Origin: Pipra filicauda
Lineage: Eukaryota; Chordata; Aves; Passeriformes; Pipridae
DNA: 64,000 nucleotides
Assembly (NCBI RefSeq): GCF_003945595.2
Contig: NW_024104346.1
Span: 372,001 to 436,000, forward strand
Reading direction: 5' to 3'
Shown here: positions 1 through 13,624 of the stretch, piece after piece
How the letters are laid out: each line of letters opens with the position of its first letter
How positions within the stretch are numbered: position 1 is the first letter of the stretch
Program-made: the position numbers and the translations under genes
Notes under the pieces: model-generated
The model's input: the letters and a program-made list of their open reading frames with translations, nothing else
The model's database searches: none
What the model was told of the DNA's origin: nothing

Positions 1-1333
1 ACGAGGCTTATTTATTGCTGAACACAGCAAAGTGGTGAACAACCACAAGTGTTGCCATGGGGGAGGTGTTGGGAAGACCCCAGATTGACACCAGCCCCTC
101 CCTGCAAAGCCAGTGTCCTGCAGCCCGAGAGCAGAGAGAGGCCTTTGGAACAACTGGAAATGCAAGAAAAGCGGAATAAAAGTCAAAGTTCTCGGGCCAG
201 GAGCGTTCTGGGACTCTGGGATTGTGTCATTCTGCAGCTGGGAAAGCTGGGAGAAGGGATTTGCCCCCGGAGCAGAGCAGGACTTGCTGCTCCTGGGAAG
301 GGTCAGCAGCAACCTGCTCCTTCTCATGGAATCTGGAAATCAGAACCACCACCCAGGGGCTCTGCCTTGGTTCAATTTCCCTCCCTCCACTGCTAAAAAA
401 TTACCCAATCTCACTCAGTCTGACCCCAAAAACTCCCCCACTGGGGCTGGAAATTGTCCTTCCAGCCCAAGAATAAAGGCAGCTGTGTCTGGAACAACTG
501 AGGTGCCTGGGACTGGATCACTCTAAACCACTCAAAACCAGATAATAAACTTTACACAGAGCTCCAGAGGACAGGATTAGTGCAGCCCCACGTTATCAGG
601 GGCATCTCTGGCCAGGAAAAGGAGTGATCCTTGAAAGCTGTCTGAGATCTCACCATCCAGGTGGGATTTACCTGGGTGGGCAGGGGCTGGGGGGCCACAC
701 ACGGGTCACACTCACACCTCACAACGTCCAGGTTTGTTGGGAAATTGTCCCTGTAAACACCATTAAGGGAAAACAGAAACAATCCTGGAAACTACATATG
801 ATTACCTGAGGAACAGCAACACCCCCTGAACACAGCGAGGGGGGCACAGCTGGAGGAATGGGGTGAAAAGCAGGGCCTTTAACCCCTGAATGAGGGCAAA
901 GCTCCCTCCCCTCCCCATCTCTCCATGCCAGAGCAGCAGTGCCAACCCTCCTCCTGAGCCCCCAACAGTCCTCGTGGTGCCAGGGAAAAAAAAAAAGCTC
1001 CCCCTCCGAGTTAATCATCTTGCTTTTGTCACTCATCCTTGATGCACCCTTCTCCTAATAAATAAATATGGGGAAAAAAAAAAATCGAATTGAGCCCCTG
1101 GAAATTGCAGGGCCCTGCTGCAGCTGCATTAACTCCATTACCTCGCCCCAGACTTTCAGATCGAGTTCCATCAATTACCCGGCAGACGAAGTTTAAGCAC
1201 TCAGCACTTCCTCGGAACAAAACAACGGGCAAAAGGTCCCGACGCTGCTGGAGCAGCTCAGACGAGTCTCTTCCCAGGGAAAAAAAAAAATTAAAATAAA
1301 GTGGATTTTTTTTTTTTCTACGAAGCAGAGAAC
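1..1333. other. CSMD2 intron 2, unique sequence
   Basis: No exon, RNA gene or clear transposon is visible. The stretch is A+C-rich on the plus strand, as expected for an intron transcribed leftwards, with short A runs near 989, 1075 and 1280. All open frames here are short and resemble no known protein. Confidence 0.6.
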
Positions 1334-1455
1334 GTAAATTTAAGTGGAGTTTTTTTGTGGTTTTTTTTTTGTAAATTTAAGTGGAGTTTTTTTGTGGTTT
1401 TTTTTTGTAAATTCAAGTGGGGGTTTTGTGGTGGTTTTTTTTTTTTTTTTTTTTT
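1334..1455. repeat. Three copies of a ~37 bp unit ending in poly-T
   Basis: A unit starting GTAAATTTAAGTGGAG and ending in a G/T run begins at 1334, 1371 and 1407. The last copy runs into a pure T run at 1435-1455. This is a tandem repeat probably expanded by slippage. Confidence 0.85.
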
Positions 1456-1809
1456 CCCAGGTAGTTAATGGGAAGCGACAAAGGGCTGTGCTGAGGGGGG
1501 AAAGGGGGGCTGGATTCTGAAGTTTACTGTAGGTGACAAAAGGATTTAAGGAGCCCTGGGCTTTATTTACCTTTATCCTCAGCAAAAGGAACTGTGCTCG
1601 CCTCGGAGACAGAGGGACACAGAATCCTGACACCAGTCCTGTGTGTTCCCAGCTGGTTTTCCAGGAATTTCTTGAACAGACTTGAGCCCCAGTACCTGTT
1701 CTTTCACCCCCAATTTGCACCTCTGCCAGGGGGAGGAAGGTGGGGGGAATTCTCTCCTTCCCCCGTTCCCTTTGTCTCTCCCTCCCCTCCTCCCCTTCTG
1801 CTGTTTTTA

Positions 1810-2060
1810 AGATCAAAAGCTTCGTGCTCTTGATTGGTAATTAACCACAAGTCACCCGGGCTGATTTTTCCAGCAGTAATTAAAAGGTTATCAAGGAGAA
1901 GCAGGCAGGACACGGGTACTCCTGGTGTAGCTGCAACCGGGTCACCCCAGAGGATAATTCCACTTTTATCACAAGCATCTCATCATCCCAAGCTCAAACA
2001 AAAGACTTAAATCTTTCAGTCACTTAAATACGGCCGAATATCTGGGTTTTAGCTGCACAC
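1810..2060. promoter_or_regulatory. Repeat-free AT-rich island, possible conserved non-coding element
   Basis: This part of intron 2 lacks CR1 and low-complexity sequence. It is unusually rich in homeodomain-type core motifs: ATTGGTAATTAACC near 1835 and AGTAATTAAAAGG near 1875. Such islands in introns of neuronal genes are often enhancers. Nothing in a single sequence proves conservation. Confidence 0.25.
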
Positions 2061-3390
2061 ACAGCACACTGTCAGGGAAGAGGGATGGGCACCTGGAATA
2101 AGGACCAACAACTGGAACAGGGATGTGGGGCAGGAGATGAGGGGGTCACGGTGCCAGCAGCTGGGATTGCTCTGCTGGGAATGTGAAGCTTTTGCAGGAG
2201 TGATTTGGACACGTTTTGCACAGCCCTGCACACGCTGGAATGTCTGCCCAGGAATCCCTGGGATGGGAAGGAAGGATCCTCACAGCTGGGTAAATAAATA
2301 TTCACCTCCCAGGAACACAACCTGCACTGCTGAGGCTCTGCCCGCAGTGAACGCTTGTTTTCCTCGATCCACAGGCTAAACCAAACATTTTCTTAAGCAA
2401 ATAAACTCAGTCTCGTCGAAACATTTTGTTTGAACAGCCAAGGACGACACAATTCCCTGGGAGGGAAGCCCACGGGGTTGTAACACCCGGAGTCGCCCCA
2501 GCATCGCTCAGCAGCTTCACAGGTGAGGAAAAACATCCCACAATCTGTCCCTTGGGCTCTCAAACGTAATTTTAAACATCTCTGGAAGGAAAAAAAATAA
2601 AATCTGATTTTCTAAGCTGGCCAGTTCCATTTGCTGTGTAAATCCACTGGGAAAACAGAATTAGGGAGCTGGAAGGACTGACTTACAATGTGTTTTCCCT
2701 GGATCTAAGTGCAAGCCTGAGACTTCAAATAAGGGGTTCCACAACCAATTTAAGGTTCTCACATTAAAAATGTCCTGCAAATCATCAGCAGCTGAGAATA
2801 GCTCCAAGAAGCCAGGTGGTGTTCCTGTCAGCAACTCTCTGGTTGTGCCACAGGGACAGGGAAGGTGCAGAGGGGCTCCCAAATCCCACAGCAATCCTGG
2901 ATCCAGAAATAACTGCAAATATTCCCATTTCAGTCAGGTTTGTGAGCCTGGCCCAGAGGGAAGGCAATCAGGGAGGGACCTGATTGGAGCCCCCTGGCAA
3001 CAATGACACAATCAAGGCACAATGGGAAGGGGAAAAGCTGCTCTGGGGGAAGTGCAGAGTTAAATCAGGTCTCCACTCCCATTTCTGACCCCACAGCACT
3101 TCAGAGGAGGTGGGAACTTCAAGGATGAGCTTTTGGGAAAGTCTGGTCTGGTGGAAGGAGCACAAACTCTGCTGAAGAGAAGGGGAAGTCCTGGCCAGGC
3201 ACGGGAGGGATGTCACAAACCTCATCTCCTGCTCCAGGGAGGGACAAACTGCCCTCCCTGCTCTCAGCTCTCCCAGCAAAGTCTCTCCCACTGATCCCTC
3301 TCTCAAAGCCAAGGAACTGGGAAAAATTACAGTGTCAGGTCAAGGAGTGATGGGGTCAAACTGCCAGGGGGGAAATTTAGGTTATATACA
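2061..3390. other. CSMD2 intron 2, unique sequence
   Basis: Ordinary intronic sequence with no recognisable transposon, exon or RNA gene. The longest open frames are about 110 codons, have no family resemblance and lack exon-like flanks. Confidence 0.55.
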
Positions 3391-3696
3391 GGTGTGGTGG
3401 TTTAAGACCCCCAAAAATCCAATTTCCAAGTCCAAGCCCCCCCTCCCACAATTGCTTCAGTGTGAGAGGGTTTTTTTCCAGACACAACACAAGACTCAGT
3501 ATGGGGGAATGGGAATTATATTACACTTATTACACAAATAAATATTATATACATTATAGACACAATTCTAACTCTGTCTCCTATGGTAAAGCAATATTTA
3601 CATTGGATCAAATCTCCTTTCCCTCCAATAAAAGTCCAGAAGGGAAGAAGGAAAAGATCCTTTTTGCTTTCAGGGCAGCAGTGTCTCCTCTTCAAC
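3391..3696 (+). mobile_element. Possible truncated LTR or retroelement fragment
   Basis: The segment starts with a TGTGGTGGTTTAAGAC-like block and continues AT-rich through about 3690, where a CR1 3' end directly follows. The abrupt change of character and the TG start suggest an avian LTR piece. No matching end or target-site duplication can be seen, so the type and orientation are uncertain. Confidence 0.3.
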
Positions 3697-3897
3697 AGGG
3701 AAGGAATTCCTCCCTGGGAGGGTGGGGAGGCCCTGGCACAGGTTGCCCAGGGAAGCTGTGGCTGCCTCTGGATCCCTGGGAGTGTCCAAGGATGGGTCGG
3801 AGCAACCTGGGCTAGTGGGAAGTGTCCCTGCCCTTGGCAGGGGGTGGAATGAGATGATCTTTAAGGTCCCTTCCAACCCAAACCAATCTGGAATTCT
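3697..3897 (+). mobile_element. CR1 LINE 3'-end fragment
   Basis: A near-complete copy of the ~200 bp avian CR1 3' region. It runs from the 'GGAAGGAATTCCTCCCTGGG' block, through 'CCTGGCACAGGTTGCCCAG' and 'GGAGCAACCTGGGCTAG', to 'AAGGTCCCTTCCAACCC'. The CR1 sense strand ends with the CCCAAACCA block, which sets the plus orientation. The reverse transcriptase frame is absent, as is usual for 5'-truncated copies. Confidence 0.95.
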
Positions 3898-4059
3898 AAA
3901 AACCAACCCATGAGAGAAGCTGAGAAAGCAAAGACTTGGAAACAAGCTCTGATTTCAGCCAACAAAGCAAAGTCCTGGTGCTGAACGGTGACAACAGCCC
4001 TGGATGTCTCAATTAAGCCCCCAAACCACATTTAAGATTCACAAACTCATCACAGACAC

Positions 4060-4150
4060 GCCACGCAAATTCCCTAATATCCAGTAAAGCTGTTTATTAG
4101 CAAATGCCTCATTGCATTAGGCCTGCTCTTATTCTATTAGGGAACCTTCA
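4060..4150. promoter_or_regulatory. AT-rich repeat-free island, possible conserved element
   Basis: A compact AT-rich stretch holds a TTTATTAGCAAATG motif and repeated ATTAGG/TATTAGGG cores. It lies between two CR1 insertions and has no transposon signature itself. It is suggested only as a candidate for conservation testing. Confidence 0.2.
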
Positions 4151-4215
4151 CACCACATTACACTGCAGCACAACGGGGGGGTTTGCCAGGAACAGGGTTA
4201 TTAACCCCTTCTCAC

Positions 4216-4325
4216 AAACCCAAAAGGGGTTGGGTTGGGAGAGACCTTAAAGCTCAGCTCACTGCACCCCCTGCCACGGGCTGGGACAGCCCAGGAATGA
4301 CCCTGTGGCACATCCAGGAAATCCT
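4216..4325 (-). mobile_element. CR1 LINE 3'-end fragment
   Basis: The reverse-complement CR1 end starts with GGTTGGGAGAGACCTTAAAG and continues through a degraded 'CCCCCTGCCACGGGC' block. It is about 110 bp long and more diverged than the copy at 3697-3897. Confidence 0.8.
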
Positions 4326-4782
4326 TGTACATCCAAGTCTGAAGTGGGAGAGCAGGGATTGAGGCAGCTCAAAGTGTCCCCATCACCACCATCCTCCTCT
4401 TCCCCCAAGAGGAGCTCACAGACAACCATGAACTGCTGGAAAACATCAGTGCTACTCAAAAACACGAGTTCAGGAGGGGGAGAAACAAAGCACTGCAGTT
4501 CTCTCCCTTGTTCTGCCCTTGCTCACAGCTCATTTTGGGTCCCCTCCTGGCAAGCGTGAGCTTTGATGAATGACACGTGGCCATCCATCTTCCAGGGCTG
4601 CATTCCCGTGATGGATTGGGTACATTTGGAAAGCAGGCAGGGGAAAAAAAAGCAAAATTGATAGTCAGGGAGAGAAGGGAGAGAAAGGAAAAAAAAAAAA
4701 ATAATAAAAAAAAAAGAAAAACAACGTTAGGCAACAGTTACAGAGTTTAACGAGGTGAGATTGATGTACCAAAAAAACCATC

Positions 4783-4886
4783 ACAGGATCACAGAATATC
4801 CTGAGCTGGGAGGGACCCACAAGGATCATCAAGTCCAACTGCTGGCCCTGCACTGGACACCCTGAGAACTCGACCACGTGCCCAAG
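4783..4886 (-). mobile_element. CR1 LINE 3'-end fragment, different subfamily
   Basis: The block CAGAATATCCTGAGCTGGGAGGGACC, split here as CAGAATATCCTGAGC and TGGGAGGGACC, followed by CACAAGGATCATCAAGTCCAA, marks an older CR1 subfamily in reverse orientation. It runs directly into a tandem duplication at 4887. Confidence 0.8.
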
Positions 4887-4990
4887 AGCATCATCCCAAC
4901 TGATTTTAGCTGAATTAAGAAACAACTCAGGGGGAGCATCGTCCCAACACTGATTTTAGCTGAACAAAGGAACAACTCAGGGGGAGCAAA
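4887..4990. repeat. Tandem duplication of a ~48-50 bp unit
   Basis: Units beginning AGCAT at 4887 and 4935 share the TGATTTTAGCTGAA and ACAACTCAGGGGG blocks, and a third start is truncated at 4985. The unit lies at the end of the CR1 fragment and may include part of it. Confidence 0.8.
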
Positions 4991-6754
<1,764 letters not shown>

Positions 6755-6974
6755 TCAGACAGTGGCAGACACGTATTTAACACCCAAACACAGCACACAC
6801 GGGGTGGGAGGGACCAGCAGAAGGGAAAACCCAAAGATGCAGCTCTGTCCTTCCTGCAGGAAGGTGCACCCCGGGCCCCCATCCCTGCTCCCACTGGGAT
6901 AACAACAGCTGGATGCAGCCTGTTCCTGGGAGCAGAGGCTTCCTCAGACCCCCTCCACTGCCCACAGCAAAATC

Positions 6975-7208
6975 TGTGATAAACGAAGTCTTGTTTCTCT
7001 AAGTTTTTGAATAGGAGTTTATTATCTGGTAAAAGGAAGCACAGCCGGCTGGGTGACAGAAATGGGACAAGTTTCCCAAATCTGCACACCTACTACATTT
7101 AGTATTTATCTTAACTACTTCATGCATATTAATTATCTCATATACATAGATATTTTACAGGTTTTTTTGCTAAGTATTTAAAATATATATATATATGAGA
7201 TTTTCTTC
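6975..7208 (-). mobile_element. Truncated LTR of an endogenous retrovirus
   Basis: Starts TGTGATAAACGAAGTC and matches the first ~230 bases of the complete solo LTR at 58272-58737, at roughly 90% identity by eye. It breaks off in an AT-repeat near 7185-7208. On the minus strand, AATAAA lies about 45 bases before the terminal TTTATCACA, so this piece is the 3' part of an LTR lying in reverse orientation. The 5' part is missing and no second end or target-site duplication is visible. No retroviral protein sequence accompanies it. Confidence 0.85.
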
Positions 7209-7896
7209 TCTCTGGGGAAACAGGTACATAAATGTTGCTTTGGGAACAGCCTAAATGACAAATTCTCCTTTTTAGTGTTTTCCTCTCCCTGCACTAATGC
7301 CCTGAGCGTCATTAAAGGCACAAAGACTTCGCTCCAAACTGGTACAACCCTGGCTGCCTTTCCTGGAGTGACTCCTCCACACAAAAACCAAATCCCAGGC
7401 AGCTCGCAGGGCAAACCTCGTGGGACCAAAAGCATTTTCACCCTTATCCTGTGGCTGCTGGTCCCTGCTCTGGCTTTTCCCACTGCTGCTGGATTGTCTC
7501 CCCGCTCTGTGTGGATAACCGAGGCTTTCAAGTTGAAATGAATTAGAGTAGAAATTACTTCTTTGATTTCTCCTCGCCTTTTTTTTTTTTTTTTCAAAGG
7601 CTCCAAAGGCATTTGCACTTCTGAGTGCCAACCAGCCACAGGTAAAGAACTGCAGAGTAGCGCTCATTAAAGCCAATTATAATTAGATTGACCTACTTCG
7701 GTGCAACGCTGGGTGGAACTTCTCTCTGCCAGACGAAGTTCACAGCTTTAGGAATCTAAAACGGGTCCACCGTGTTTACTACCCAGGGAATCTTTTCTGT
7801 AGCATGTTTATTGTCTCAATGAGAGCCAGGACAGCCCCACAATCCACCTGGGATTAAGGCTGAGCCAGGCACAGGATTCCTCAACCAGGGCAGAGG
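7209..7896. other. CSMD2 intron 1, unique sequence with a possible conserved patch
   Basis: No transposon or exon is visible. From about 7540 to 7790 the sequence is repeat-free and contains AGCCAATTATAATTAGATTGA and several CpGs (CTACTTCGGTGCAACGCTG, ACGGGTCCACCGTG) well away from the CpG island. This is a candidate for conservation. A T run lies at about 7579-7594. Confidence 0.35.
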
Positions 7897-7954
7897 GAGT
7901 ATTTTGCATTTCCGGAGTATTTTGCATTTCCAGAGCATTTTGCATTTCCAGAGC
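7897..7954. repeat. 18 bp tandem repeat, three copies
   Basis: Three copies of an 18-mer built on GAGTATTTTGCATTTCC, each containing ATTTGCAT-like TTTTGCATTTCC cores. One copy has T to C changed (GAGCATTTT). Confidence 0.85.
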
Positions 7955-9772
7955 ACTGTGGCACCTGCCCCTCTCGGGAGTGGGATCCACCTCCCTCCTC
8001 CAGCTCAGCTCCATTTAGCTGTGGAGTTCACTGAGAAGAACATGAACCGAGTGCCAGAAAAGCTGCCCAGGACTGGGGCTGTTGGTCCCAGAGGGGTGAA
8101 TGAACCCCAGTAGCTCAGGAACAGGGGAGACACTTTATTCATGGTGACTTGTCTGCTCAGCTCTAGAACTGCCTCAGGGTAAGACACAGACTATCCATTC
8201 CCAAACCAGAGTAGTCCTTCAGAGAGGATTTCCTCCTTCCAGCAAAATCTGGAAGTGTGTCTGTACACCCTTAGACACGGACACAAAAGTGTCTGTACAC
8301 ACCAAGATAGAAATACCCCTTTTTTTTTCTGGGCATTTTTCACCCCAAACCAACTTTTGTCCTGCCAATGCTGCCGGCAGAGGTGGCATTTCAGTCAACT
8401 GGCTCAGCTCAGCCCCTCTTTTCTTAGTTCTGAACCCTTGGCCTCTCCTGTGGAATGCCTGATGGGCTCTGCCTGCCTGTCACAGACTTTGTTCTCACAT
8501 TTGCAGACTGGCCTTTTTATTCCTTTATTCCTTTCATTATGCAAAAGATTTGAGCCCCCAAAATGCTTTTTTTTCTTTGTCCAGAAACAAATCCACAGTG
8601 GAAATCCAGTGAAACAATTCCACCAGCTCAGTTGTCTCCAGTTCCCACCAAACCATCTTTCCTCCAACCAGAGCAACTGGAACTGCCCCTCCTGCACAGT
8701 TCTTATTTGAATCCTAAATTCATCAGGGCAATTTGAGGAAATTGGGAAGTTAAAGAGGCTCCATCCCTCTGTTTCCCCATGGGATCAAAGCTCCCAAGGC
8801 TGTGGGAAGGCCACAAAATACATTCAAGGTCAGAGGCACCACGTTCCCAACACTTCCAAGGTCATGGGGAAGGCAACCAGCTCCAAAATCAACATAAACT
8901 CACACCATCCTTGCACAGAAGGCCAGAAATATGGACATAAACCCAACTGAGGAAAACAAAAATATAGCAGGAAAACAGGTCCTATGAGGTTCTCAAATTA
9001 ATCCACTGAGATATTTGCACGTTCACGACGTCGACCCAGGGGTGCTCTGGACTCAGATAAAACAAAACTGCTCCTTGCAAACAGAGGAAGGTCTGACAAA
9101 CTGGGAAATAATCTATTCCCCATCAGCTGTAATAGGAGGGAACTTCATTTATATTGGACACTGCTGGAAGAAGTCAGGGAGCCCGGGAGAATTCCTGCAT
9201 TCTGTAATTTGCTGCCAGCTTTGAGTTAGTTCAGCTCAGGCTTGACTGACAAAAACCTTATCTAAAATTTAACATACACGAGGAGGAAAACACTCAACTC
9301 TCCTCTGCAGATTGCAGAAACAATTCTCTTTATCCCTTTGGCCCAGGAGCAGGAATAAGTGGGAAGATATGAAAGGGCAATGCCAGTGCCTGGGCTATAA
9401 AGTTCCAGGTGGATTTTTATTTGACAGAGGAAACAACATTCGTCCAGAATTTCTGGCACATTCTCTCCAACCCTGAAGTCTCACAGGAGGCACTTCAGGA
9501 GAGGGGAACTCTGCAGCTTCCCTCCCATCAGCCCCCCCAGCCCTGCCCTTTATCTCAGCTCTGGTGGCTCATTCCAGGTGTATTTATGCAGATATTCCAG
9601 CTTCTACTGCTGTTATCCATGGACTCACTTCCTGAAGGGGGAACACCCCCAGGGGCTCACCCCAGAGCTGGGTTTGTGGGCACGTGTCCCAGTTTGGGAT
9701 GGAGATGCCCAGACTGGGCACAGAGCTGAGCCCAGCTCTACTCTGCCAGGGCCTCCTGCTGCTCCCAGTTCT
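7955..9772. other. CSMD2 intron 1, unique sequence
   Basis: Nothing recognisable beyond intronic sequence. The open frame of about 150 codons at 8255-8710 has no family resemblance, is not flanked by good splice sites and contains a T-rich low-complexity patch. Confidence 0.5.
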
Positions 9773-9868
9773 GGAGAGGGGTTCAGCAGGAGAGGGGTTT
9801 AGCAGGAGAGGGGTTTAGCAGGAGAGGGGTTTATCAGGAGAGGGGTTTAGCAGGAGAGGGGTTTAGCA
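9773..9868. repeat. 16 bp minisatellite, six copies
   Basis: Unit GGAGAGGGGTTTAGCA starts at 9773, 9789, 9805, 9821, 9837 and 9853. Single-base variants are TTCAGCA in copy 1 and TTATCA in copy 4. Confidence 0.95.
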
Positions 9869-11400
9869 GCAGAGTGGACCTTCCAAGGAATGCAGCAGGG
9901 TGGGTTTAGTGCAGCAGCACTTCCAGCTTCCAGCCAAGGACGATGGAGTTACTGCCCAGGGCACAGAGCCCTTCTCCAAAGGGATCACCATCCAAAGCAG
10001 AGGGAAAAAACACAACCCAAGGAATCATTCAGGTGGCAAAAGACCTCCCAGATGATCAAGTCCAACCTTTAAGGGAACCCACACACGAGGCTTTGCAGAG
10101 AAACGTCTCCATCTGGGGCACGGCCCCTTCCCAACATTAATCCACTGATGATCCTTCATTTCTTTCAGGTTTGTTTTTTTTTTTACAAGTTGCCTTAACC
10201 AGTCTCCACTTCCAACAGCTGGTTTGTGCAATGAACTGCTTCAACAGTGTCCCCAGACTGATGGGCTTCACACAGGGCTCCTGCACAGGGAGATGATGGA
10301 AGAGCTGCATCCCAACCACGGGCACCTCCTGACACCCAGTCAGTGCCCACCCTGCAACCCTGAGCACGAGCAGACACCTCAGCACAACCCAAACACCAGC
10401 TGAACACAGCTCTGGCTGCCTCTGGCTCCAGCAGGAGAGTTGCAAACCCCTCCAGCTTTGCTTTGGGCATTGATCAGCCTCTTGCCACGAAAGAAGAAGG
10501 CAGGAACATCCTCCTACTCCAACCCCCAGAGTTCTCTGGGCAGTACCAGCTCCAGGACTGGAGGCAGCACATTCAGAGCAACAGAATTTTGTCATTTCCT
10601 CCAAATTATCCACACTTACACCCAGGAGGAGCTGCCCTGGCTGCTGCACCCCCCCCAGCCCCTGCTGGGTATAAAATTTCTGCAGCTCCAGACTCAGGTA
10701 AACTTGTACATTCAAACTGTGTCACTGCAAATCTTAGAGTTGTCAGAAGGTAAATAATAAACAGAGGCACAGCCTGACATTACAAGTGCAAAGGAAACAA
10801 GTACAGAAAAGCATCTTCCACCTGCTTTCAAATTCCTGAGACTTCCCAGGCCAGATGCAGGGGGGGTGTAAAGCCAGGGAGAATTTTCACTCTGTGCATT
10901 CACACCACGTTAATATTGAAGGAAGAAACACTTGAGAGAGAGGGAAAACTGAATTTATTTCTGAAGTGCTTCGGAAATGTAAGTTGATGCACTTTGTTCC
11001 TCAGCAGAAATGAAATCTAATTTAGCAAATGCTGATGCATGGTCACTGCACAACCCAGGAGGAACAAACAGCACATCACACACGCTGGGCTTGCTCTCAG
11101 CAGCCCAATTTATCCAGGAGATGGGGCTGTCTCCTCCCCTAATGCAGCAGAGTTTGGGGTATTGCCATTTTCTTTAGTTATTGGAGCTTAGGCAGAAATG
11201 TTATTTCGTGTTGTTCCACGAAACAGATGGACATGAAAAAACCTTTTCCCCCAGAAAGCTGCAATCCATATCCTGCAGCCACACAAACACAATTCCACCC
11301 TGGCCCCAAAACACCAGGAAACAGCAACCCTGCCTGTCCACCAGCACATTCCCAGTGTTCTCTCCTTACCCCAGAGCCATTCCCCTTCACTGCCTCCAGC
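9869..11400. other. CSMD2 intron 1, unique sequence
   Basis: No exon or clear transposon. AGATGATCAAGTCCAACC near 10050 recalls a CR1 3' end but is too short to call. An AT-rich stretch at 10920-11060 has no repeat signature. Confidence 0.45.
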
Positions 11401-11560
11401 TCCTCAAGCCCAGACACTCCGATTTTTTTAAACATTGTTTGATCTGCCATCTAAATATTCCTTTTCCCGATGTTTACCGGCTTGAATCATTTATCAGCCA
11501 CTAATTAGGCTTCCTCACATGGTGGTTTACAAGCTCATTACAGCCAACCCCAAACAGTGA
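11401..11560. promoter_or_regulatory. AT-rich repeat-free island, possible conserved element
   Basis: Contains TTAAACATTGTTTGATCT, CCACTAATTAGGCTTCC and ACCGGCTTGAATCATTTA in a short span with no transposon similarity. The forkhead-like and homeodomain-like cores make it a plausible enhancer. Support is limited to composition. Confidence 0.2.
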
Positions 11561-12609
11561 GTGGTTTCCTCCCAGCCCAGCTCTGACTCCTGCTCACACA
11601 ATTTAAGTGAACAAACAGGGAAAGCACCTCCACACTTGAGAAACCTGACCCTTGTTTCCCTAAATATTCACCTGCTCAGAGTCTGAACTTCACCTCCAGT
11701 CTCCCATCAAAGCCTTCTGGGTAATAAATAATGCAGAGTCATTCCATTAACCACGACTTCATCAAAGGCCGGTGCCCCCAGGAGCATCAGCAAGGGGATG
11801 ATTTCCATCTCACACAGCCTGGGCCTGCTCCTCTCTGAACACAGGGTGCAGAATGTAAGGGCAAAAAAAAGTGCATTTTATCTGAATTCAGCTCGTGCCA
11901 CCAGTGCCAAGGCAGGAAGAGTTATAAGCCCAGCTCAGCAGTCTGGGAGTTTTCAGCAGGATGGCAAAATACTGCAAATCAAACACATCCTTCCTGAAAG
12001 CAGCACAGTCCTCTGGGAGACAGACATTCCTTCCCTGCCATCCAGCAGCCTCTCACTCCCACTCTGTCATCACTTTGCCCCTGTTAGTGCTGCCCAGGCT
12101 CTCAGACTTATTGCAGAGCTCTCTCACACTCAGGCTTTGGTCCAGCCTTGGCTAAACAATTCCATCTGAAGGGCTTCCCAAGTGGGAAGAAGAGAGGAAC
12201 AAAAGATGCTCCAAGACTGCATTTAGTTTTTCCCATGAGTTCTCCCTTCCTTTCCCAACCACAAAGATTTTATTGGACAGTTATGCTGATTTCCTGCACG
12301 TGTTTGGGATTCCTGCTCACACTGCTGACCTTGGAGCTCCCCAGCAAAAGCTCCAACCGAGTCACTCCCAGTTGGGATCCACAAATACCTGCACAGGAAA
12401 GGGAGGCTTGGCCATTCCAGGTGTCCTTCCTGCATCCTTCCCCAGGTGTTCCCTGCATCCTTCCCAATCCCTCCTGCAGATTTCTGCACCACCTGCAAAG
12501 CTCACAGTGCCAACAGACCCACAGCCAGACACCAGGACGTGTTCAGGAGTAAAGACTCACACGTGGGGAGAAGAAAGGGAGGTGGATTCCCTCCTGTTTC
12601 GCTGGCAGA
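11561..12609. other. CSMD2 intron 1, unique sequence
   Basis: Intronic DNA with A+C excess on the plus strand. Overlapping open frames of 120-135 codons around 11798-12653 share no known domain and lie in several frames at once, which argues against coding. Confidence 0.5.
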
Positions 12610-12850
12610 AGCGGAGGCAGGAGGGCTCAAGGGCTAATAATAGAAGATATTAAAAAAAATGACTTTGGAGTTGTTATAAAAAGCATTTAGGAAATCCCTG
12701 GTAACACATTATTTTTAATATGAGCGGCACCGAAGTATTAGGGAAGCCTGTGTTCATCAAGACACATTAATGACACATTTTCCTGACTATTTATAGCCAG
12801 TGATCTTCAAAAATAGTGCATTTTATTTGCAGTAACTCAAGTTGGGGGAG
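12610..12850. promoter_or_regulatory. AT-rich repeat-free island, possible conserved element
   Basis: About 240 bases, markedly AT-rich against the GC-richer surroundings, with GTTATAAAAAGCATTTAGG, CATTATTTTTAATATGAGC and GACACATTAATGACAC. No transposon, repeat or open frame explains it. Confidence 0.25.
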
Positions 12851-13003
12851 ACACAGGCACATAAACTGCTTCACACAGCACCTGATCCAACGTGCAGGGG
12901 ATGGCAATGGATTTGGCATCTGAAAACATTTCCCATGTGCACAACAAAGAAAACTTTGCTTGGCCAATTCTGATGAGGAATTTAAATTCCTAATTCCTCC
13001 CCA

Positions 13004-13039
13004 GCAGGGGGACAAGCAGGGGGACAAGCAGGGGGACAG
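13004..13039. repeat. 12 bp tandem repeat, three copies
   Basis: Unit CAGGGGGACAAG is repeated three times, the last copy ending in CAGC. Confidence 0.9.
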
Positions 13040-13624
13040 CTCTCCCATCCCTCCCATCCCAATCCTCCAGCCCAGTTTCCTGAGTGCCCTCGGATTTTTT
13101 CACAAGTCACTTTTCAAACTCTGTGACCTTCACATTCCCAACGAGCCCAAACAAATGGACTCCCAACAATTCCAAGGCCACTGGTCACCACCCCAAAGAC
13201 CAGCAATTATCTGCCAGAGGCCCCCAGCTGCACAACTCCCCGGGAAAGCAGGAACCCAGGGCTTTGAAATCATTTGCTCAGCTCCAAGAAGCACCACAGT
13301 TATCCCAATATTCAGCCAGAACGGCCTCTCCTCCAGGGATATAATTTCCTTCCTTCCTTCAAAACTTTCCTCGTTGGAAATTGTCTCTTAATCAATTTGG
13401 GCTGTTCCCTCAGCGCCAGGACTCCTCTGCACAGCCATTGTCAGCAGAATAATGACACCAGGCACTCAACAGAGCTATTTCCATCTTCAGAGCACTCCAC
13501 AAGCATTAACCAATTAATGCATTTTCTCCCTGAGCTGCCTCTGGAGGGAGGAACAGCCTCGCTGGCTATTCCTGGGATTTCCCCTCGTGGCCTCTCAGTG
13601 CCTCCAACATCCTCTGGTTCAGTC
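13040..13624. other. CSMD2 intron 1, unique sequence
   Basis: No recognisable element. The open frames here are chance frames. Confidence 0.5.

Noticed and set aside
10039..10100. Possible CR1 end (GATGATCAAGTCCAACC)
   Set aside because: Only about 20 bases resemble CR1, in an order that does not extend, so it is not called.
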